Part shown: piece after piece, positions 48,701 through 58,474 of the stretch
Layout of the letters: the number at the start of each line of letters is the position of its first letter
Numbering within the stretch: the first letter of the stretch is position 1
Source: Taeniopygia guttata
Taxonomy: Eukaryota; Chordata; Aves; Passeriformes; Estrildidae
Assembly: GCF_048771995.1 (NCBI RefSeq)
Contig: NC_133032.1
Location: forward strand, 19,855,001-19,919,000
DNA: 64,000 nucleotides
Direction: 5' to 3'
The notes under the pieces: generated by a model
The model's database searches: none
What the model was told of the DNA's origin: nothing
The model's input: only the letters and a program-made list of their open reading frames with translations
Position numbers and translations under genes: made by a program

Positions 48701-50777
48701 GTAATCCCTCTCCATCTCCTACAATTTTCATATTTAATATAGCAATTAAACCACATGGCCAAAAGTCTTCACTCCTACAAAAAATACAGTTCCATGGTTT
48801 CATCATACCATGTATGCCTTCTTTTCTGTCCATAACTTTCCCTTTCTCATATTTCAAAAGCTCCCCTAAAAAAATAATTCACTCTAGCTCCTAGCAATTC
48901 CTGTCTGAAGTACTGAACAGCAGCTCTTAGAGGAGTGCTGTGAATTGTGCAAGAAATGGCTCTGTAAGCGCAGAAGAAACAACAGGAGACAAATCTACCT
49001 TAAAAACACAACATAATTTAGAAACAAATGTGCATTCACGTGCAGTTAGGTGAAATAATATTTAAAGTGTTTGTTTTACTTAAGGGTGCTCCTAAAGAGG
49101 AGCTGCTAAGAGCTTGGTAGTAGCTGAGCACCTTCATGTATCACATTCTTAATTGGAAATGGCTGGATTATTGTAGGGCACACATGCAGGAACTGTGGCT
49201 TTGGAGCATTAATGTATTTCCTTGGTTTATGTCAGAACAACAGTTTCCCAGGAGACTGTGTGCTGTCATTTGTGTGGAAGAAAGAGAGAGAGGAGCCCAG
49301 AGCCCAGCAGAGAGTGATGAGTTCTTGTTAGAAGTGGAGCTGGTTGTTGTACAGACATTGTAAGATACTGTTGTCAGCTATTTGTTACTTTGTGCAACTG
49401 GAATAATTTATGTTGAGATTTTTTTCAAACTATGTATTTGGAAAAAAAAATCTATCCTGTATTTTGGATAGGTATGGTGTGGACATTGACAGTGAGGTGT
49501 AGAAACTTCTGGATGAAGAGACACTAGGCCCAAAACTCTTGGACTTACACCATCATCAATTCTTCTTATTCACAATTAGCAGTAATCTGGATTTCCTTTT
49601 TGAAAGCTGTCCCCGTACAAGTGTTATGGCTTGCAGGGTGCACATTGGGGTGTTTGATTATCTAGCAGTGATTATGTAAAGCAGCTGGGGTGTCATGTCT
49701 CCTCATCACAGAGAGGAAGTGATATAAAAGGGAACTCTTTTTCCTGACAGTTAGAAATAGTTATCAGAGCTATGTATGATCTTTAATGAAATAAAAAATA
49801 TTTTTATGCAGTGGCAGTAATGGCATCAGAAAATAGACTAATTCAGGCCTACATTTTGTTCAAATCATGCATTTTTGATCAATAGTTATGTTCCCACATT
49901 TTTTGTAATAAACTGGGGGACCCCAAGACTAATCTTGCACATTTGCTCTTTAGGTTCTTTGAAAATAACAACTCTTCCTCTCTGGTCTTTCTGTCATCTT
50001 TTTATCTTGATGTTGTTTCCTTTTCTAGTTTGAATTCTATCACACCAAGGCAGAGCTGAGAAGATGGGATCAGGCCCTTTCATTGAAGTCTGCTTCCTTG
50101 TACTGAACATGAGACAGGGAAATAACTGTAATTTGATTCATGTTCATAAAGTCTACTTCACTTGTTGGCTGAAACCAGCCAGCAGTAGATACTTCATAGC
50201 TTTCCTCAAACCAAACACTTGATATAACCAAAACCAGGATATTTCAACTTCCAAATATCCTGTGATAGGTATTCACCCTTTTCATCCAGCCCCTCATGGT
50301 ATTTGGAGGCCAAAAGAACACATTCTCCATGTAAGAAATTATCCAGTGTTGTCACAGCTTTGGTGCCAGCAGTATCCTCTCTGTCAGGACAGAGGCTCTG
50401 CCAGGCTCTCTTTGCCTCAGGACAGCTTTGCAATCGTGTTCAACACAAACTTCAGCAAGGCTTACCAGGGAGAAAAAAGAAGCAAATACTGTTCAGAACC
50501 TTTATTCAAGGAAGAGAATATCTCTGTTGTAAATACACCACCACATGACTTGAACAAAGAGGTTTGTGAAAAAAGGAGCAACTATGGGCATTAAACTTGC
50601 CCTTACTTTGGTTTTCTGTTTCTTCCTCCACAAAAAAATACCTGATGCATGAAAAACGCAACCTTAACCATGACTTCTGTATTTTCAGGGATTAAGCATC
50701 TGAAGAGTCAGAGCGACTCAGTGTTTCCAGAGGAAGAAGAGGGACTTGGTGAGCGGGAAGAGGAGTGGGGCCATTAG
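5318..50777 (+). CDS. PPP1R1C: PPP1R1C, protein phosphatase 1 inhibitor subunit 1C (spliced, 5 coding exons)
   Basis: Small cytosolic inhibitor of protein phosphatase 1, in the inhibitor-1/DARPP-32 family. Joining 5318-5398, 7755-7815, 26292-26329, 28144-28204 and 50689-50777 gives 330 nt: 109 residues plus TAG. All introns are GT-AG, with phases 0, 1, 0 and 1. Visible parts: the PP1-docking motif KIQF at residues 8-11; basic RKRRPT at 29-34, with Thr34 as the PKA site whose phosphorylation makes the family act as a PP1 pseudosubstrate; a conserved SPKQRKQSV block at 65-73; an acidic EEEE at 95-98; and a short polar tail ending EEWGH. The human protein is also 109 residues and aligns along its whole length from my memory of it. 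The start is chosen because ATG 5318 sits in a strong Kozak context (caccATGg) and gives the family's N-terminus MEPNSPKK. There is no frameshift or missing key residue, so the gene looks functional. Family role is established knowledge; activity here is inferred. Confidence 0.96.
5399..7754 (+). other. PPP1R1C: PPP1R1C intron 1
   Basis: About 2.4 kb, AT-rich, ending in tccattacag before exon 2. It holds (TAT)n-like short tandem repeats near 5718-5790, an alternating TA run at 6061-6124, and an unassigned 176-codon minus-strand open frame at 6234-6764, which is listed as a finding. No exon-like signal is convincing otherwise. Confidence 0.9.
6061..6124. repeat. TA-rich dinucleotide microsatellite
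   Basis: Near-continuous alternating TA with a few interruptions; the longest pure stretch is about 6101-6124. It is likely to vary in length between individuals. No function is implied. Confidence 0.9.
7755..7815 (+). CDS. PPP1R1C: PPP1R1C coding exon 2
   Basis: Encodes residues 28-47 and the first base of codon 48: IRKRRPTPASL and onward. This is the regulatory heart of the protein. Arg31-Arg32-Pro33-Thr34 is the PKA consensus that makes DARPP-32 family members PP1 inhibitors when phosphorylated. Acceptor attacag, donor gtgagt; it exits in phase 1. Confidence 0.97.
12544..13417 (-). other. Possible two-exon gene for a small secreted cysteine-rich protein (candidate only)
   Basis: Not a recognised gene. 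On the minus strand an acceptor-like tract (tgtgtgtgttcag) ends at 13418, and 19 nt later ATG at 13398-13396 opens a frame. Its first about 20 residues read like a signal peptide (MQLAALVITLSLGTALL, then a small-residue TASQ cleavage-like site), followed by a CCPYC motif. A weak donor (aca|gtaaaa) would end this piece at 13269 in phase 1. About 0.54 kb further on, an acceptor tract (ttgactgtgtcag) precedes 12731. From there a phase-1-compatible frame stays open to TAA at 12544-12546 and contains a CLDKMCLDC motif and more cysteines. The joined product would be about 105 residues. Points against: the donor is poor, no polyadenylation signal is obvious, and no homologue is recalled. Each exon-like piece carries three CpGs in a CpG-poor background. 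Confidence 0.25.
13065..13086. repeat. A22 homopolymer
   Basis: Uninterrupted run of 22 A followed by an AG-rich tail. It could be the tail of an old retrocopy, but the upstream sequence does not match anything I recognise. Confidence 0.9.
17232..17324 (+). other. Candidate PPP1R1C cassette exon (unproven)
   Basis: 93 nt between a good acceptor (ggtttttattttag) and a donor atcg|gtaggt. Read in the phase-1 frame forced by exon 2 it has no stop and exits in phase 1, exactly the phase exon 3 needs. Inclusion would add 31 residues between Pro47 and the residue now numbered 48, starting ELGIFLQLPAKKGTT, without disturbing the rest of the protein. It also retains CpGs (ctcgcag, aacgctg, atcggt). 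No transcript evidence is available here, and phase symmetry can arise by chance. Confidence 0.3.
24720..24742. repeat. A23 homopolymer
   Basis: Uninterrupted run of 23 A. No recognisable element precedes it. Confidence 0.9.
26292..26329 (+). CDS. PPP1R1C: PPP1R1C coding exon 3
   Basis: A short 38-nt exon completing codon 48 (Glu) and encoding residues 49-60, KDDKRTNISQAE. It lines up with human EIDDKRGPNTQGE. Acceptor ttctctag, donor gag|gtaagt, which matches the consensus fully. Phase 1 in, phase 0 out. Confidence 0.95.
26330..28143 (+). other. PPP1R1C: PPP1R1C intron 3
   Basis: About 1.8 kb, ending in a long pyrimidine tract and ccccgcag. Contains a GC-richer patch at about 26500-26870 with open frames on both strands that I judge to be chance, and a small tandem duplication at 27447-27504. 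Confidence 0.9.
27447..27504. repeat. Local tandem duplication, about 39-bp period
   Basis: The 19-mer taatgctattattactcta occurs at 27447-27465 and again at 27486-27504, with similar flanks (a tataat stretch before, ta.atgta after). This is a recent slippage-type duplication of one about 39-bp unit. Confidence 0.8.
28144..28204 (+). CDS. PPP1R1C: PPP1R1C coding exon 4
   Basis: Encodes residues 61-80 and the first base of Gly81: SQSASPKQRKQSVFTPPALK. The SPKQRKQSV.TPP block is a hallmark of this paralogue (human reads ASPKQRKQSVYTPP). The acceptor has a strong pyrimidine tract ending in gcag. The donor, aaag|gtactg, is weaker at positions +4 to +6, but the frame and homology fix it. Confidence 0.96.
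30536..30730 (+). mobile_element. CR1 LINE 3' fragment
   Basis: About 195 bp matching the well-known CR1 3' end: 'ccagagaagctgtgacttcc', 'aaggccaggttggatgggc', 'tcttccaacccaaaccattc', then the diagnostic terminal octamer-type repeat 'attctatgattctgtgattct'. Sense strand, severely 5' truncated, as most CR1 copies are. It is well preserved, so younger than the scraps at 3555 and 45632. Confidence 0.93.
37312..37524. repeat. 21-bp minisatellite, about 11 units
   Basis: Eight 21-bp units of the form ggg[ag]cagcagagaca[ct]ggcca, plus three 15-bp units that lack six bases (37396-37410, 37495-37509, 37510-37524). Every unit length is a multiple of three, so several frames on both strands stay open right through it. 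This explains the long overlapping open frames at plus 37129-37632 and minus 37002-37541, with their repeated peptide patterns. These should not be annotated as genes. Confidence 0.95.
37557..37597. other. Perfect 14-bp inverted repeat (hairpin) followed by a T-run
   Basis: The arm at 37560-37573 and its exact complement at 37581-37594 are separated by seven bases (agagagt). The stem can extend to 17 pairs at 37557-37597 with one G-T pair. About 13 bases later a run of T begins, to about 37624. It sits 33 bp downstream of the minisatellite. Confidence 0.9.
39394..39436. repeat. 20-bp tandem duplication
   Basis: The unit atattataaaaggaaaaa with leading A's occurs twice with a 20-bp period (39401 and 39421). 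Simple AT-rich slippage. Confidence 0.85.
43300..44600. other. Purine-rich stretch in intron 4
   Basis: Much of this interval is biased toward A and G on the plus strand, most strongly at about 43680-43990, where runs such as agagagagggg appear. The minus-strand open frames at 43570-43947 and 44166-44618 largely reflect this composition (rich in Ser, Leu, Phe and Pro codons) and I do not call them genes. Confidence 0.5.
45632..45830 (-). mobile_element. Old CR1-like LINE 3' fragment, antisense
   Basis: Starts with tcataaaatcacatagtcatttaggttgcaaggaacc, the complement of a diverged CR1 tail (usual form atagaatcatagaatcatttaggttgg). It continues with a degraded version of the following CR1 text. 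High divergence makes the right edge uncertain. Confidence 0.6.
46127..46196. repeat. TTTG-rich simple repeat
   Basis: T-rich stretch with repeated tttg/tttttg words, low complexity. No function is suggested. Confidence 0.8.
47190..47530. other. GC-rich patch in intron 4
   Basis: About 340 bp that is markedly richer in G+C than its surroundings, with some CpGs (gagcgtg, aacccgtgg, ctgcgagccccgtcc, ccagcgag). Overlapping open frames run through it on both strands (plus 47191-47514 and 47307-47606, minus 47142-47543), as expected where stop codons are rare for compositional reasons. Could be an old repeat, a regulatory element or a biased-conversion patch; I cannot tell. Confidence 0.5.
50689..50777 (+). 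CDS. PPP1R1C: PPP1R1C coding exon 5 and stop
   Basis: Completes Gly81 and encodes residues 82-109, starting IKHLKSQSDS and including the acidic VFPEEEEGLGEREEE tract, with TAG at 50775-50777. Human reads VKHLKGQNESAFPEEEEGTNEREEQRDH here, so the exon is homologous end to end apart from the last few residues (EEEWGH against EEQRDH). Acceptor tgtattttcag. Confidence 0.95.
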
Positions 50778-51065
50778 CCCGCGCAGAGCTGCCCCAGCCC
50801 GCCCTGGATCACCGCCCTGCCCTCGGAGCTCTGCAGGCACTGCACTCCTGTCCAGCCACCCTTCTTCCCGGAGACAAAACTGTTCTTTGAAAGTCTTTTT
50901 TTTCTTTTATTTTCTATGACTTAGAAATGTAATTTGCAAATGTGTTAGCTCCCTGACGTCAGTACTGCCAGAGCTTTACTACTGCGTGTGAGCTGTATCT
51001 AAGGCTTGTTGTAAATAAAAGTGATTTAAAAAGTACAAAATAAATAATACACTAATTTAGACAAG
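50778..51065 (+). other. PPP1R1C: PPP1R1C 3' UTR with polyadenylation signals
   Basis: A short GC-rich start is followed by AT-rich sequence holding two canonical AATAAA hexamers, at 51014-51019 and 51039-51044. Cleavage is expected 10-30 nt after either, giving a 3' UTR of about 250-290 nt. No other strong hexamer lies between the stop codon and these. Confidence 0.8.
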
Positions 51066-54000
51066 ATTGTCTATTGTACAGAGGGTTTGTCTTGCTACAG
51101 AGAGATGCTCATATAAAATGATCCTTTTGGTTAAGGACAGTTTTAACCCTTGTTGGTAGAGTTACATGCAGTGTGTGGATAGAAAAAAGGTAGTGAAGCA
51201 AGCAGAGGTGACTCTGCCTAAAGAACTATACAAAGACATTCTTCCCTGTGTTCTCTGGATATGTGACACTCAAATATTGCCTTGTTTTTGGTCTGAGGTT
51301 GCCTTGTCACAGCAGCCAGAACAATTTCTCTCTACACAAGATCATTGCTATCTGGAGGCATTAAAACATATTTCAGTGTGGGAGTGAGGAGCACAGGCAT
51401 GTGCAAGGCCTGGGAGCAGGGTCCCAGCCCCAGCTGAGCCATGGGAAGTGCCACATCCCCCTTTGTCACCTGCAGACAGGACAGGTCACAGCCTACCTGC
51501 CCTGCACTTGGCTCCGTCTGAGCCAGTGAGCAACAGCACTGCAAGCTGCACAAATCCACCTTGTGAATAACTCCCAGGGTTTTGGCTGAAATCAGCATGG
51601 TTCAGACTATCCTTTTTATTTTTCAGACCATGCAAACTCTATGGCATAAAACAGAATAAGGTGGAGAAGGAAAACTATGTTTCTTCAAAGTGACACTTAA
51701 GAGATTATTTTGATTTTTCAATCAATGGCAGATTATTAAATGAATTCACTGTCATTTTGTATTAACTGTTTGATACAAAAGTTTTACACTCACTTTAACA
51801 TTACACTGGTGCAAGTCTTTTTTAAAGTGTTGAGCTAGCAAAAAAACCCAACCAAACAAAAAACCAAAAAAGAAAAAAAAAATATTAAATGTAGGAAAAC
51901 ACAGAGCCTTTTGTCTATGCCTTGCATGGTGATTTCAATGTCAATCTGAGGTCTTCCACGACGACCTACTGAGAACAGAATCTGTTGACTAGTGTTTCTT
52001 TATAATTAAGAGCCATTTTTTTCCTCCACCTGTATCCCTATATCCTGTCCTCTTTGGTTCCATTTTCTGTAGAAACACTGCAGACAGGGTGCATGACTCC
52101 AGCTCAATAAGGCTGTGCAAGAAGAACTAAAGAAGGAGTCTGCAATTATACAGGACCTGCTACAGGACTTACAGGACTGAGAGCCTTTTATGTCTCAAAC
52201 AACAAAAAGAAGGAAATGACCCTTCAGACACTGTCTGAATGGCCCAGGTCAGATCTGGAATGGCAGCAAGAAGAGCTGGGCTCTGGTCCCAGCTTTGCCA
52301 TGGCTTTTGGCTTTGCTTTCACACCGCACCAGGCTCTTCACAAAATTGCTCGTTGCCAGAGTACTCCTAAGCTGTGTATCAGCCTTTGGTGTTTAACCTC
52401 ACACCATCTCTCTGAGTTGCTAGCTAATAAAGCACTTTGGATATTAATGGCTTTTTGCTGGTTATTAGTACCCACAGGCTGCAATGAGAACTGTCTAGGA
52501 CCTGTGAGCAAATGAAAGCGTGGACATGATTTACAACACTGGATACCAGGACAAGGTATTGAACACTGTGGAATCTCAGTATTTCAAAGGCAACACACAA
52601 AGCACCTGATAGGAGCTTGGAGAATCCATCACTGAACATGCTGTTTCAGGCTGACTGTTGGCTTGAGTGTAATTACACTTCATAAATAATAGGGGAAAAA
52701 AACCCCACTCAGATTTAGTGTAGACTGTATTTGACTTCCAATATGGTATATGTTGTTTATTCTCCAGGTGCAAAATCAGATAATACTTAAGTAGATATTA
52801 AGAGTCAAGATTTAAAACTCCTTCTAAAGCATTCTAAAGTATGCTTTCTAAAGCATCCTTTCCACTGAAGTCAGAGGAATTTTACTTGAGAAAGACCATA
52901 GGTTTTGGCTGAAACATACTTTCCTTTGGGGAAATATGATGTGGAGTGTACAGGAAAGCTTCTATTATCCTGCTATCAATTTAATTACTGGATTTCTTGT
53001 GTCTTTGTTTTTTAAGATTGCTATAAATTCTGTTGACATCTTCAAGGGATTACCCACTGTCTTCTCATAGCACCATTATTTCTCCCCAGTAATGTAAACT
53101 GAAAAATCACCATTAGTTCTTGCACTGTTGGTGTTATTTTACCAAAAGTGTAACATCCAACACTGACTCTGAGGCAGGGCTGCAGGAGAGATTGTATTGC
53201 CTGTGCTTGGGTGAGGGCCATTCATGGTGTCCAAGGTCCAGGCAGTCAGTAAGGAAGGAACTTCCAGTTCATCTGCACTTCCTGTAAAATCAAGGGCCAG
53301 GCTGGTGGTGGTTTTCACTCTTAAAAAAAAAAAGCATTTCTTTCACCATAGAAGGTGAAGCATTGGGTGGCTCTCTCCAGAGATGGCCTGGTAGGCTGTG
53401 GTGCTTGGGGGAGAACCCAACAGGGCTCCTGCAGCCTGCAGGTCTGCTTTTGTACAGCTGGCACTATACAACAATATGTCCTGCTTGTTGCAGGGCTCCC
53501 CTCCTCATTTCTTTTCTCTTGAGACAAGTTTTCTATTTTTTTCATGAGGGACCTTATTCCTGCAGAAAATAAGTCATTGTCTGTCCACTAACCCTGGGGG
53601 GACAATGTAAGGGCACATTTAAAACATGCTGTCCCTCAAACTCCCTTTTCTTCCTCTCCTATTTCATCCATGTTAGTACCCAGGCCCACAGATGTTCTTT
53701 TTTCCTTCTTTTTATTATTTTTTCTATAGCAGTTCAGTGCAAGAGTGAGCTCCAGAAAGAGGCTCAGTTGTTCTGTTGATTCCTGACATGTGCAATTACA
53801 TTTAACCTTTTCATGCGCAGCATTATACTTGGCAACTGAGTGGATGCTAAATGCCTTCTGCTTTGCCGTGTTCTCTCCTTTATCCTCCAGTGAGGATAGC
53901 AGCACTTGGAGCAAACCTCAAGCAAGATGTTTGTGCACCCTCTGCTAAACCTCAGGCTGTTTCATCAAGTGGGCTGATGGAGTTTATACAAGTTCAGTGT

Positions 54001-57000
54001 CTATATTCTGCTATAGATTTTCTGTGGTTTTTATTAAATAACCTCGGGGGTTAAGACAGAAAAATGATTTGGTATTTCTGATAGGCCATACACACTCTTT
54101 CAATTTTTTAACATTTCATTTGCCTAGTATATACTGACCCTTAGTGGTAAACTGAGATTTTAATTGCATTTCCAAGTTTCTAAATTTTGCATTTCTCTTT
54201 GGCCCAACTGTTCAGAAAATAGCAGGATTATTTGCTGTGCAGCAGGATAGTCTATCTATGTAAATAGCCCACAATGTCTTCAACAGACATTAACAGGCAT
54301 GTGAAAATAATGATGACAGGTGTTATTAACTCTTCTGAAGGGAGGGTTGTGGGAAGCAGGAGTGTCGAAAGGTTATTCCAAAATGCAAAACAAAAACGCT
54401 GGCATTGAGAAGCAATACTCTCCACATAATGAGAAACAAATAAGAACTCAGTATCTGGCACTAACGAACACCTCAAGCTAACTGTGGAATGAGTATTAAT
54501 TAGGTTTCCAAAATAGCATCTTTCTGAAAAGCAGCTGAGGTGTAATATTGCTCCTTATTAATCAAAGCAATGGGACAATGTGAACTCTGCAAAAAATAAA
54601 TGGTTTGCAGATGGCTGTGTGCATCTTTAATAATGACAGAAGAACACAAGTTACAGCTTTAAATGCCAGGGACCCTTTCTGCATCTCCTCCTTTTCAGAG
54701 AGCGATATTTGCAGTTTTCAAGGCAGTGAGGAAAGTGTGTTGGTTTCTTATTACATTTTCCCTGCAGCATAAATTCTGTTGATGTGCTTCCCTAATCATT
54801 CTAATTATACTGCCATATGTTGCTCTCATCTTTCTTTTTCTCTCCTAATGGGACATAGATTCTCTCTTTTGAATATGTCATTTGTTTATTACATTTATCA
54901 AGGGTTTTAACATTATATGGGACTTTTAATTGCTTTTTTAAACACTCAGCAGATTGAATATTAAAAGCAGACATGAAGGTCAACTATAAATAATATTTAA
55001 ATTGCTCATGACATTTTTATTCTCTAATTTACTGGAAATATCAACTCTGTAGTCATGGTCCTGTATCTACTATTTACTTGAAACCACACACATGTCCTCC
55101 AGAGCTACTCTGGCTGCAGCCACAGTTCTGCCCTACCCCAAACCACCTTGTGCCTAGCAGAATAGGAGTCTTCCCTAGATGGGAACACTAAAATTAAGAT
55201 GCATCATGCACGGTATTAAAATTTTTGACCCAAATAGTCTGCCATTAATTCCAGTTGTGAACTACTGCTGAACCCCATACAATAAAGGTGAATGTTCATT
55301 TCTGACAAGTAAGAAAAATACAGCTCACTCAAAGTCGAGCAGTCTCAAAGATAAGGAAGCACAATTTCAATAAAAGAATTCAAGATGGCCTAAAGTTAAA
55401 CATGTGCTTTGCTCAGAGTACCCTGCACTGCAGAAAAAAAATCAGTGAGCCAGCTGAATGCAGAGAAAGCAAGAGACAACCAATTACTATCCAATTAACA
55501 AATTAATTTCTGGTATAATGACACCATCTCTCTTAGCTTCCATAGAAATGCATCATAGGTGAATTTGACCCTTTGGCTCATTTAATTTTGATTGAGATAA
55601 TCATATCAGGCTTTATACAAATAATTAGCCAATACTTTCATGTAACTTGATGTTTATTCATGGTGTTATGATACGAGTCCCACAGTCTTTCTTGCAGGTT
55701 CAGGAGCATTGCTTGTAGGTGCACCAGCATTTGGTCCTCTGTGATGATGAGACAGCTTTAAAACTACAGTACAAATAAAAATGAAGAAACTTCTATTCTG
55801 CTTAAGTGTTCCACATTAAAGCCAAGACTGCACTTACCATTTTGATTTTTACCCCCTTATTTGGCTACAACTTTGTTACTTCTGGTTTGTAGTAATGACC
55901 TATACAGGATGTTGCAAATGCTTGAAACTCAACAGCTTTAAAGTTCATATACTATGCAACCTGTCAGAATAGCTGATTTTGGTAAAATATTATCTGTCCA
56001 AGTTCAGCTAATGAATGTAAAGTTCCCCAACAATTCTCCACTCAAAGGCCATAAGCAAAGGACTAGCCTAGGCACAAAGAAAGTATTTTGCAGGGAAGTT
56101 CATCCTAAAAGTTTTATAAGAGACTTTTTCCAATTTTTATAAGACATTTTTTCCATTTATAACTCCATGGTTATGACTTTCTTCTTTGTTCCCAGGGGAA
56201 ATCTTAGATATTCACAGTTTGATAAAACTTCTGAATGTTTGCCCTGGGACATGGAAAAGGAATCTCTGGAGACCCATTAAATACTTAAATGACCAGGAAA
56301 GTAGAATTATTCCAGGAAAGTAGAATGTTTGCATAGTGTTTGACAGGGGACAATTTCTTTTACTCATAGCATTAAATTCAATTCCACTCATTTTTCCATA
56401 CTGTTTTTCAAGGATGTGATTTTTAAAAAAAATGCTAAAAGGATGTACTCCCCTTTCAGACAAACTTTTTCTGCTAAATTACTGTACACAGAAATCTTGA
56501 ACCTGCTTCTGGAGAATGTTAGTCATACTTACATTTTTCTTCTTTCTCATACAATAACTATGTAGTCTGTTAAAATACACATTTTAGACACTTACCACTA
56601 GTGATCTTGATTTGTTAATATGAAAGTATTTTCATCACAGTAGTGGCTTGTTTAACTTCTGGCATCTCTACTTGTGCTTGTAACTCAGATGGCACCTGGA
56701 AAAGAGGAACTGCAAAGAATGTGATATAAAGTAGTTATCTTGATTTATTTTCATCATGTACCTAGTTAGGATATGATGCATGTTTGAGCTAATGGGATTC
56801 TTTCTGTTCATTTTCAACCCAAGTAGAAAGGGGCCCTGTTTAATTCCATGTGCACTGAACTTGGATTATAAAACTTACACGATGCCATGGAGGTATCTCT
56901 CAATGTCATACCCTTCCTGAAGAATTGTTGCTAACAAGTACAATCCCTTCAATTTCAATCACAGTATGAATTTTTTATGTAAAAAATATTTTATTGGTTA

Positions 57001-58474
57001 TGTTTTTCTTCATGTGAGGGATATTTTAGCCATAAAGGCTAAGAAGGCAAGACCCACTTAAAGAAATTGTTTTCAAACATGCTATGAGGATGTGAGTGAG
57101 TTGGTGTGGCAAACTGGGACAGTAATGGAAAAATTTTGGAGTCCCAAATGGGTGAAAGGGTTGGAAATGACCATATATACACGCTGTCACTTGTCAAAGT
57201 CAGTCATCCACAAAGGAGCAAAAATGCTCCAGGAAAACAAATTTGTAACTAATACTCAGGAGCTTCACAATCCTTGCCCTCAAATCAGATTTATTTGGGA
57301 ATATCATCATAGGAAATATGGACAAATACAGCAGAATAAAAACACACAGTTGTAGATTGCCTTTTTGAAAATTAAATTTAAAAAATACTGGCTAGATCAT
57401 AACCCATAACAATATTACATAATATATCTGTCATATATCTCAAGATAAAAGTACAAAATAAAACTCTTGAGGGCTCATTTATAGCTACAGCTCGTCAGTG
57501 TGCTCAATGCAGGGTACATGCCCAGAATGCTGTGGGAGAGATGCAGATACAAACACCATTTCTTAGGGCCCCATGCAGTGTTTTGGTAGCGCAGCCTTAC
57601 AGGTTTCAGAGATAAAACCACTGTTCAGGGAGAGGTTCTCTCAAGAGGCCTTTCTCCCATATGAACCCAAATTTCACCCAGCCCAAAGCCTTAACCAGCA
57701 TGTGTTGGCTCTATTGGTCTTTTCCATCAAAGAAAATTTCTCCTCATCCAAACAACACACCAAGCTTTGGGTCATGTCCAGGCAAAATCTTGCTAAGAAT
57801 AACGGAAGGAAGAAAGAAAGAGAATCAGCTGGCATTAACAAAAAAACTAAAGACTCTTCTTGTATTTCAGGAACATCTACCACAGTGATAAAATCTGAAT
57901 GCAAATGAGCAAATAGGATTACTTATATAAAAATCACTCTTCTATCCTAATGAATGAGATCTGCAGGCAATGAGCACCTCCTGTGAGCCCAGGAGCTCCT
58001 TCTGGCTTCTGCAGTGGGAGCCCCACAGGGTGCTTCAAGTTCTCTGCAGAATCTGTTATACTTTCTGCTTGTATTTTCAGGTGAAAAATTTTGCAGAGTA
58101 ATAAATCTCAATGGGATAGAGACACAGAAAAAAACTTTTAAGTTCAACTATGGTAAAAGTCTGAAAGTGAAAATACAATATAAAGATTAAATTCTGTTGC
58201 TTCAGACTTTCAGTCTCAGTGAAACAAAGATTACCATGTTGAAAAACAGTCAGTAGCAAGAATATAACTGGCCCAGTTTTTAAAGAGTAGTTGTCTTTTG
58301 TTCTTTTCAAATTTGGTGGGAACTATAGATGATCTACTTATCTAAAATAAGTTTCTGACTTCTCAGATCTTAATCAAAAAGATTTTCCACTGCCACAGCA
58401 TATGGCAACTTACAATTAAAAAAAGTCTGATATGACCATTAAATTTCTTCTCTTGTCATAAGGACAAAAAGAAG
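51066..58474. other. Intergenic region between the PPP1R1C and PDE1A tails
   Basis: About 7.4 kb, mostly AT-rich. Contains an A/C-rich simple stretch at 51838-51890, a GC-richer patch at about 51380-51550, a 19-bp near-tandem duplication at about 56297-56330 (ccaggaaagtagaat twice), and an exon-like block at 55638-55738 that is described as a finding. Nothing else supports a gene. Confidence 0.7.

Larger units (their letters stand above)
28205..50688 (+). other. PPP1R1C: PPP1R1C intron 4
   Basis: About 22.5 kb. Contains two CR1 fragments, a 21-bp minisatellite with an adjacent hairpin, several GC-rich patches (about 37000-37550, 47190-47530, 48070-48210), a TTTG-rich stretch and a purine-rich stretch. 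No exon of another gene could be named. It ends in ttctgtattttcag before exon 5. Confidence 0.85.
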
